Positions 7,740 to 12,571 of a DNA stretch of 12,571 nt are shown in pieces; the stretch's first letter is position 1, and every line of letters starts with the position of its first letter. Location: NCBI GenBank assembly GCA_902984215.1, contig CADWAF010000696.1, positions 1-12,571 of the forward strand. Reading direction: 5' to 3'. Under the pieces are notes generated by a model that was not told the origin of the DNA, did not search any database, and was given only the letters and a program-made list of their open reading frames with translations. The DNA is from Willaertia magna. Its lineage: Eukaryota; Heterolobosea; Eutetramitea; Acrasida; Naegleriidae. Both the position numbers and the translations under genes were made by a program.

Positions 7740-8073
7740 TGTTTTTTTACATTTAAAATTTCTCCGCAAAAAAAAAATTTTTATTCAAATTTGTGTTAAA
7801 TTATTTTTTTTTGTGTAGAACGACACGTTAAATATTGCAAAGTGGTGTAGAGTGGTGCATGAACTTTATTTTTAAAATTATTACTTGTTTTGTTTTAAGA
7901 GGAAATGGTAACATATATACATATATACATTTTTATATAACCAATTAAAAATAGTAATTAAATTGCTATCTAAAAACATCTTGGTACTTTATCGGGATCT
8001 AATAGTGTTTCATTTTTTTATTTTCAAAATTTTAAAAGAAAACCGAGTTTCAACATAAAATAAAAATACAAAT
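7740..8073. other. Intergenic region upstream of the transporter remnant
   Basis: I see no gene here. It holds the presumed old promoter of the transporter with a T/A-rich leader, a short alternating ATATATAC repeat (7911-7930) and a GATCTAAT sequence near 7996. The right part is the 3' flank of the minus-strand tRNA-Asp and resembles the flank of the other tRNA-Asp copy. Confidence 0.5.
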
Positions 8074-8078
8074 AAAAA
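8074..8078 (-). terminator. Pol III T-run downstream of the minus-strand tRNA-Asp
   Basis: Read on the minus strand, TTTTT occurs about 18 bases after the mature 3' end, with a weaker TTTT nearer at 8090-8087. Either or both could end transcription. Confidence 0.5.
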
Positions 8079-8095
8079 CCTGAACTAAAATTTAA

Positions 8096-8166
8096 CTCGG
8101 CTGCCGGGAATCGAACCCGGGTCGCGAGAGTGACAGTCTCGAATGCTACCACTATACCACAGCCGA
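8096..8166 (-). tRNA. tRNA-Asp(GTC), copy 1
   Basis: This 71-nt gene has acceptor TCGGCTG/CAGCCGA, anticodon stem CGAGA/TCTCG around loop CTGTCAC (anticodon GTC), T arm CCGGGTTCGATTCCCGG and discriminator G, as expected for aspartate. A-box and B-box promoter sequences are intact. It is identical to the plus-strand copy at 12041-12111 and lies in the divergent space between the transporter remnant and the SPF27 gene. Confidence 0.95.
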
Positions 8167-8185
8167 TCTGATAATATAAAATGAA

Positions 8186-8209
8186 AATCGTTTATGTTTA
8201 TAAAGTTAA
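8186..8209 (-). promoter_or_regulatory. 24-bp TATA-containing element upstream of tRNA-Asp copy 1
   Basis: This sequence matches, base for base in opposite orientation, 11997-12020 upstream of the other tRNA-Asp. It contains TTTATAAAC with TATAAA centred about 34 bp before the tRNA start, the usual position for TFIIIB/TBP contact in species whose tRNA genes have upstream TATA boxes. The bases between element and tRNA differ between copies, so the match stands out. Confidence 0.55.
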
Positions 8210-8612
8210 CTTGTTGGTTGCCTTTTTTGTTTTGTTGTTTTGCACACTACAATTTAGCACGATGGGTTTGGCATAAAACGGTTTTTTACTGGGAGGTTAT
8301 TAAAACAGAAAAAAAATGCTTTATTTTATTTACCGCGCCCACTACAGAATTATTGTATTTTTTCACAACACGTTGTTTTATTAAATTATTATTATTTTGT
8401 TGTTGGAATATAAAGAAATATGAAATAAATTATTTAATTTTTAATAATTGTTAACTAAATTATTTTGTAAGCTTTTTTTTTCTTTAAAAATAATAATTAT
8501 TAGGATCTAGTTTTATATAGACTGTTTTGTCTTTAAATTAAATCGCTTCCGATCTAGTTCATTGAAGAGTTATTAAAAAAATTAAAAAATTAAAAAATTT
8601 TTTAAAAAAAAA
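8210..8612. other. Upstream region of the SPF27 gene
   Basis: No gene is seen. An 86-codon ORF at 8194-8454 overlaps the tRNA-Asp upstream element and has an unlikely Cys/Phe/Leu-rich composition. The stretch holds two GATCTAGTT copies (8504-8512 and 8551-8559) and ends in repeated TTAAAAAA units before the SPF27 ATG. Confidence 0.5.
8504..8559 (+). promoter_or_regulatory. Paired GATCTAGTT motif upstream of SPF27
   Basis: Two identical 9-mers, GATCTAGTT, start 47 bp apart at 8504 and 8551, that is 109 and 62 bp before the ATG at 8613. GATCTA also appears near 5443 upstream of tRNA-Leu and near 7996. The repeat is seen; a promoter role is a guess. Confidence 0.25.
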
Positions 8613-9302
8613 ATGGAAGAAAAAGTAATAATTGATGCATTATGTTATATTGATGATTATAATAAATTTATTTCTAAAGATGGTCCATTTACAAATTTAT
8701 TAAAATCTAAAAATTTATCTCTTTCCGATCATAACATTTCTAATAATGATAACAATTCTATAAATAGTAATATAAATTATAATGAATTTCAACAATTAAT
8801 TTTAAAAAAACAAATTAATCAAATGATTCAACAAGAATTAAATTCTAAAAATAGTAATAATATAGATTACAATAATACTAATATAGAAAATTATGAATTT
8901 AATTTTTATCATTCAAAAACAAATTTAAAAGAATATTTTACAAAAATGTTAAATGAAAATAAATTTAATTCTCTCTTTCCAGAAAATAAAAAACAAAATA
9001 ATGAATTTCTATATTTATATCAAACAAATACTTCATTAAATTGTTTATCTAAATATGGAATAAATACATTTAAAAATTTAAATGAAAATTTAAAAAAAGA
9101 AATTAAATTATTAGAAAATGAAAAGAATAAAATTTTAGAAAATTGTAATGAAATTAATAAAAAAAGAAAATTAAATCAATTTGAAAATTTAAATGAAATG
9201 AATAGAATAAATAATCAATTAGAAAAATCAAATCATTTTATTTTTAAATTAAAAAGAGAAGAAAAATTATTACAATTACAAATTAAAAAAAAGAAAATGT
9301 AA
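8613..9302 (+). CDS. BCAS2: Pre-mRNA-splicing factor SPF27/BCAS2/Cwf7 homologue
   Basis: Predicted subunit of the Prp19 (NineTeen) complex in the spliceosome, acting in the nucleus. Its 229 residues are close to the 225 of human BCAS2. The N-terminus VIIDALCYIDDYNK matches the family's DALPYID start. The C-terminal half shows the family's coiled-coil order: SKYGINTFKNLNENL (about 146-160), then a long Lys/Glu/Asn helix, INKKRKLNQFENL (180-192, matching the conserved N-RK-Q segment) and a final heptad-like helix to the end. The middle is Asn/Ser-rich and diverged. The start ATG follows a long A-run. Its last 27 bases overlap the end of the convergent 147-residue ORF. The identification rests on these two blocks and their spacing. 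Confidence 0.8.
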   Translation: MEEKVIIDALCYIDDYNKFISKDGPFTNLLKSKNLSLSDHNISNNDNNSINSNINYNEFQQLILKKQINQMIQQELNSKNSNNIDYNNTNIENYEFNFYHSKTNLKEYFTKMLNENKFNSLFPENKKQNNEFLYLYQTNTSLNCLSKYGINTFKNLNENLKKEIKLLENEKNKILENCNEINKKRKLNQFENLNEMNRINNQLEKSNHFIFKLKREEKLLQLQIKKKKM

Positions 9303-9719
9303 AAATACTTTTATTAAAATTAATAATATATCATTTAAACGATAAAGTTCGTTTTGAAATAAATAATACTCATTTCCAATCAATTCAAATTCTTTTCCTT
9401 TTATAGTTAATTTCATATCTTGTATATTCATTTTGTATTCGTGAATGACAGATTGTACTGGAGAATAATTAGAACTAATACTTTGGCGTTTGTGTGTTAA
9501 TTCACAAACATTTCCAGATAGTTGTGTATGGTTATCATATTTTGGAATTAAAAACATTAATTCTTTTAATACTAAATTAATAATTTCCTCGATAGAATTT
9601 ATATTTTCTTTTTTAGCATACTTTAGAGTTTCCATTAAGAATGAATTTTTCAAAGAAACATAATTAATAGCTTCTTCAGCTGAATTATTGTTGTCAACAT
9701 AGGTTTTCTCTTCAACCAT
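9276..9719 (-). CDS. Hypothetical protein, 147 residues
   Basis: I do not recognise the product. It is acidic and helical in the N-terminal half (residues 13-60, ending KELMFLIPKYD). A polar middle contains CELTHKRQSISS, followed by a segment MKLTIKGKEFELIGNEYY and a hydrophobic end. There is no signal peptide and no clear membrane helix except possibly the last ~15 residues, which are read from DNA antisense to the Lys-rich SPF27 tail. It is likely a real gene: ATG after an A-rich leader, no low-complexity tracts, and mixed codons (GTT, GAC, GCT, CGC, CTA) unlike a random open frame. It overlaps the SPF27 gene tail-to-tail by 27 bp, and the next gene on the same strand, DONSON, ends 217 bp upstream of its start. 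Confidence 0.65.
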   Translation of the reverse strand: MVEEKTYVDNNNSAEEAINYVSLKNSFLMETLKYAKKENINSIEEIINLVLKELMFLIPKYDNHTQLSGNVCELTHKRQSISSNYSPVQSVIHEYKMNIQDMKLTIKGKEFELIGNEYYLFQNELYRLNDILLILIKVFLHFLFFNL

Positions 9720-9936
9720 TTTTTTTCTCTAATTTTATTGTGATTGGTTTTTAATGTATCGTTACAAAGAAGTCCTTGTGTTCAATCTTATTAATCTCCC
9801 TTTTTCTTCAAAACGTGTGTTGAGAAAGAACTTAGCAATTTTATCTGTTATATTCTTTGCATATTTCCTTTAAATAAGAGTTGTGAGTATTTTTATAAAA
9901 AGGAAATTAACTAGTAATAAATTACAAATTTATAAA

Positions 9937-11922
9937 TTAAACCTTTTTTAATTTTAATACAAAATAATCATTCTTTCTATTTATTCCATAAATATAATTT
10001 CCTTTCATTTCTTCACATTCTTCCCATAAATAATTATCACCATTTCCATTTATAAATGACATTTGTGATGAATATTGTTGTGATGACAACTGTTGTGATG
10101 ACATTTGTGATGACAATTGACTATTATTATTAAATTGATATAATTGTATTTCATTTAATTTATTAGTTTCTAATAAATAATTTTTAATATTAACATTTAA
10201 AATATCATTTCCTTTTTCAAATAATAATTTACATAAATCATTAAATATATGTGGTAATATATATCCATTAATTTCTAATCCATATTGAATTTCATTTTTA
10301 TCCATTTTTTTTCTCTTCTTTTTATTTGTATCATTACCATTTATAGTATTATTTTCAGATAAAATATTATTTTTTGTAATTGGTATAAATTGTAAAGATT
10401 TTAAAATTGAATTTAAAAATAAAGTTGGACTTAAAATGGTAGGTACATCACTATTTAATTGAAAATGACAATGATATTCAATTAAAAAATTTAAAAATGA
10501 ATGAACTTGTTTTTTACCATAAAATAAATAATTTTGTTGTAAATTATTTACTTCATTAATAAAATAAGATTCTTGATCTGTTCTATTATTATTTAAATTA
10601 CCATTTATAGTATTATTATTTAATAAAGTAAATTCTAATTCTTCTTCTTCCATTTTATTTATCATTTCTTTATTTGGATTATTTAATATACATCTTATAG
10701 GAATATTCTTTTCAGAATTATCCTTTTCTATAAATATATTTTTACCTAAAAATAGAATAGATCCTTTATTTAAATGATAATTAAATAATAAATAAAAATA
10801 ACTACATTTATTCATAATTAATAAATTATAAATTGATAATAATGAATCTATCCAATCATTTAATCTATTATTTAAATATTTAATTTCATTTTCATTTAAA
10901 TTATTTAAATATTTATTATATCCAAATATAGTATTATCATTTATTGGTAATATTTTAATCTTTTCATTTAAATCAAATAATAATTCATTAGGTGAAATAT
11001 AATATAATAAATTTTTATAAAATTCACTACACATATTTAAATCATAATTATTATTATTACCATTATTAGTATTATTACTATTATTATTAGTATTATTAGT
11101 ATTATTATTTATTTGTTGTGAAAATATTCCCTTTAAAAAATTACCTTCATTATCCAAATTAAAAATATTATTTTTTGTAAAAAAACTTGTCAATCCATAA
11201 CTTTTTGAAAAACTACTTATTTGTAAAGTCCATGAAAAACTTTGATTTGATAAAAATTGTATATTTGTTTTAATTGTATAATCAATTGGTATTTCATTTA
11301 ATGAATTTATTTTTTTATTTATTATTTTATTATTTATAGTAGTATTATTGTTTATATTTCCATTATTAGAATGATTTGTTAATGGTATTGATTGTAATGA
11401 TTGTAAATGTAAAGATAATTGTGTAGATGATAATGTAGTTGTTGTTGTTAAAGTAGATTTATTTTTTAAATTATTTATAGATAATAATTTATTATTTTCT
11501 TCTTCAAATGTATTATTATTATTATTTATAGAATTATTTATTGAATTATTTATAGTATTATTATTGTTATTATTGGAAGAAGAGGAAGATAATTGTAATG
11601 CCTTTTTAGAATAAAAGGAAGAAGATGATAATGTTGGACTTTTTGAATTATCGGAATGTATAATTTCATCTTCTTCTTCTTCTTGTTGTTGTTTACGTTT
11701 TTTATTATTTGAGTTATTATTAGTAATTGTTGTATTTGTTGTTGTATTTAAATTAGAGGTATGATTAGTATTGTTATTATTATTGGAAGATGATGAAGAA
11801 GAAGGTTTTGATTTTTTTAAAGTAAGTGTAGTGGTGGTTCTTTTTGAATTATTGTTTTTTAAGTTATTGTCATTATCTTCATCTGAAGAAATAATATATT
11901 CTTTTGCTTTACGATTTTTCAT
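9937..11922 (-). CDS. DONSON: DONSON (downstream neighbour of SON) homologue
   Basis: Predicted nuclear replication factor. In animals DONSON helps deliver GINS to MCM for CMG helicase assembly and protects forks. The first ~210 of 661 residues are Asn/Ser/Thr-rich with acidic and basic patches (IISSDEDND at 10-18, KKRKQQQEEEEDE). Conserved blocks then follow in family order: IQFLSNQSFSWTLQ (221-234, like the FTSSQPFTW segment), CSEFYKNLLYYISP (298-311), DWIDSLLSIYNLL then CSYFYLLFNYHLN (356-385, like SLYNLL..KLCPYFYVCTYQFTVLF), ELEFTLL (428-434), VHSFLNFLIEY and TILSPTLFLNSILKSL (473-510), and YGLEINGYILPHIFNDLCKLL (547-567). A Ser/Gln tail (600-622) and a conserved-looking end extend beyond the animal length of ~566. 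The ATG follows eight A residues. Confidence 0.85.
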   Translation of the reverse strand: MKNRKAKEYIISSDEDNDNNLKNNNSKRTTTTLTLKKSKPSSSSSSNNNNNTNHTSNLNTTTNTTITNNNSNNKKRKQQQEEEEDEIIHSDNSKSPTLSSSSFYSKKALQLSSSSSNNNNNNTINNSINNSINNNNNTFEEENNKLLSINNLKNKSTLTTTTTLSSTQLSLHLQSLQSIPLTNHSNNGNINNNTTINNKIINKKINSLNEIPIDYTIKTNIQFLSNQSFSWTLQISSFSKSYGLTSFFTKNNIFNLDNEGNFLKGIFSQQINNNTNNTNNNSNNTNNGNNNNYDLNMCSEFYKNLLYYISPNELLFDLNEKIKILPINDNTIFGYNKYLNNLNENEIKYLNNRLNDWIDSLLSIYNLLIMNKCSYFYLLFNYHLNKGSILFLGKNIFIEKDNSEKNIPIRCILNNPNKEMINKMEEEELEFTLLNNNTINGNLNNNRTDQESYFINEVNNLQQNYLFYGKKQVHSFLNFLIEYHCHFQLNSDVPTILSPTLFLNSILKSLQFIPITKNNILSENNTINGNDTNKKKRKKMDKNEIQYGLEINGYILPHIFNDLCKLLFEKGNDILNVNIKNYLLETNKLNEIQLYQFNNNSQLSSQMSSQQLSSQQYSSQMSFINGNGDNYLWEECEEMKGNYIYGINRKNDYFVLKLKKV

Positions 11923-11996
11923 TTTTTTTTAATTAATTTTTTTATTTATTTTTCTAACAAAATGTTAAAATTTCCAAAATAGTTTGTAAGCAAAAT

Positions 11997-12020
11997 TTAA
12001 CTTTATAAACATAAACGATT
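11997..12020 (+). promoter_or_regulatory. 24-bp TATA-containing element upstream of tRNA-Asp copy 2
   Basis: Identical, in inverted orientation, to 8186-8209. The TATAAA at 12004-12009 lies 32-37 bp before the tRNA start, and the spacing to the tRNA (20 nt) differs from the other copy by one base. It fits a Pol III upstream TATA element. Confidence 0.55.
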
Positions 12021-12040
12021 CTAGACCGTTATTTGACAGA

Positions 12041-12111
12041 TCGGCTGTGGTATAGTGGTAGCATTCGAGACTGTCACTCTCGCGACCCGGGTTCGATTCC
12101 CGGCAGCCGAG
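12041..12111 (+). tRNA. tRNA-Asp(GTC), copy 2
   Basis: Same 71-nt sequence as the minus-strand copy at 8096-8166: anticodon GTC in loop CTGTCAC, intact A and B boxes, discriminator G. It lies between the DONSON start (on the other strand) and the ORF at the right edge. The two copies form a 71-bp perfect inverted repeat with their inner edges about 3.87 kb apart. Confidence 0.95.
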
Positions 12112-12116
12112 TTCAA

Positions 12117-12121
12117 TTTTT
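12117..12121 (+). terminator. Pol III T-run terminator after tRNA-Asp copy 2
   Basis: TTTTT begins six bases after the mature tRNA 3' end. Confidence 0.65.
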
Positions 12122-12224
12122 ATTTTACATTGGAAACGGTTAAATTTTGTTCAAACTGTATTTTTTGTTCAAACAAAAATTTAAAAACCGGTTTACGTTG
12201 TAACCTTAAACATTACCCAAAAAA

Positions 12225-12571
12225 ATGGAGAATAGCAACACTAAACTTAATGAGAGTTTTTATTCTGTTCAGTTTTCCACAGATAGCTTTCCCTCAACAC
12301 TTTTAAACACAGATAATAACACCAAAAACAAAGATATAAAAAAGATAAACAACCGTGCTGAAGAAAAAGTTTCTAATGTTAAAGTTAAACATTTATTTAC
12401 ACTTCAAAATGATGTTGATTCTTTCCTTAAATATTTTGAACGAGAACAAGAACAAGATGAAGAATTAATTGAAATTTATGTTCGTTCTTTATTTGGACAA
12501 GATAAATGGATTAAGAAAGTAATAAATTGTAAAGATAATACTTTTTACTTTAAAGAAACAGTAATAAGTGA
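12225..12571 (+). CDS. Unidentified ORF, cut by the window end (possibly Gag-like)
   Basis: An open frame starts at ATG (after CCCAAAAAA) and runs 115 full codons to the window edge without a stop. The first ~50 residues are polar and probably disordered. From 56 on there is a charged helical segment, HLFTLQNDVDSFLKYFEREQ, then IYVRSLFGQDKW (84-95). The order 'V-x-x-F-L-x-x-F-E ... SL-x-G-x3-W' loosely resembles the capsid part of retrotransposon Gag proteins, but this is weak. Its codons (CTT, CGT, CGA, CCC, AGC, TTC) differ from the TTA/AGA-dominated long genes. It begins 114 bp after tRNA-Asp, a place where tRNA-targeting retroelements often insert. It may equally be an ordinary host gene. 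The overlapping frame 12055-12306 covers the tRNA itself and is not credible. Confidence 0.6.
   Translation, partial: MENSNTKLNESFYSVQFSTDSFPSTLLNTDNNTKNKDIKKINNRAEEKVSNVKVKHLFTLQNDVDSFLKYFEREQEQDEELIEIYVRSLFGQDKWIKKVINCKDNTFYFKETVIS

Noticed and set aside
7747..7752. ATGTAA start-stop element on the minus strand just before the transporter ATG
   Set aside because: It could be a minimal upstream ORF, but a six-base match in AT-rich DNA in front of a pseudogene is expected by chance.
8194..8454. 86-codon plus-strand ORF near tRNA-Asp copy 1
   Set aside because: It overlaps the conserved tRNA upstream element and has an improbable Cys/Phe/Trp-rich composition with no leader like the other genes.
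12131..12139. TGGAAACGG as a possible primer-binding site of a retroelement
   Set aside because: It does not complement the 3' end of either tRNA in the window, and no flanking terminal repeat is visible.
12055..12306. 83-codon plus-strand ORF starting inside the tRNA-Asp gene
   Set aside because: Its first codons are the tRNA itself, and it overlaps the more credible ORF starting at 12225 in a different frame.

Overview
The window is very AT-rich eukaryotic nuclear DNA. All recognisable genes are intronless as read. They carry long Asn, Gln, Thr and Ser tracts inside otherwise conserved proteins and rely heavily on A/T-ending codons. Three eukaryotic tRNA genes are present: one tRNA-Leu(AAG) and two tRNA-Asp(GTC). 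The protein set is informative. A Zn(II)2Cys6 transcription factor points to fungi or fungus-like lineages, since the family also occurs in some Amoebozoa. An RLIG1-type RNA ligase and a DONSON replication factor both match their metazoan relatives clearly, and I believe both are absent from the common ascomycete yeasts. The best guess is therefore an AT-rich early-diverging fungus or a dictyostelid-like amoebozoan; the sequence alone does not settle which.

Layout, left to right. (1) A 937-residue Zn2Cys6 regulator on the minus strand (10-2823). (2) A 1.17 kb divergent intergenic region with a cluster of CCG/CGG-containing inverted repeats. (3) An RLIG1-like RNA ligase on the plus strand (3998-5419), followed 60 bp later by tRNA-Leu(AAG). 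(4) A small plus-strand ORF (5967-6158) preceded by a hairpin. (5) A broken sugar-porter-type MFS transporter on the minus strand (6378-7739), with two frame changes that coincide with missing membrane segments. (6) A minus-strand tRNA-Asp. (7) A plus-strand SPF27/BCAS2 spliceosome protein (8613-9302), overlapping tail-to-tail with an unidentified 147-residue minus-strand ORF (9276-9719). (8) A minus-strand DONSON homologue (9937-11922). (9) A plus-strand tRNA-Asp identical to the first and sharing a 24-bp upstream element. (10) An unidentified ORF starting at 12225 that runs off the right edge.

The genes do not form an operon or an obvious pathway. They include housekeeping functions (RNA ligation or repair, splicing, replication initiation, tRNA supply) plus one regulator and one decayed transporter. 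The most notable points are the CGG-triplet palindromes in front of the Zn2Cys6 gene (possible autoregulation), the inverted tRNA-Asp duplication flanking a 3.9 kb block, the deletion pattern in the transporter, the phylogenetically informative trio RLIG1 + DONSON + Zn2Cys6, and TTACAA-type repeats that occur in unrelated genes and are read in different frames.
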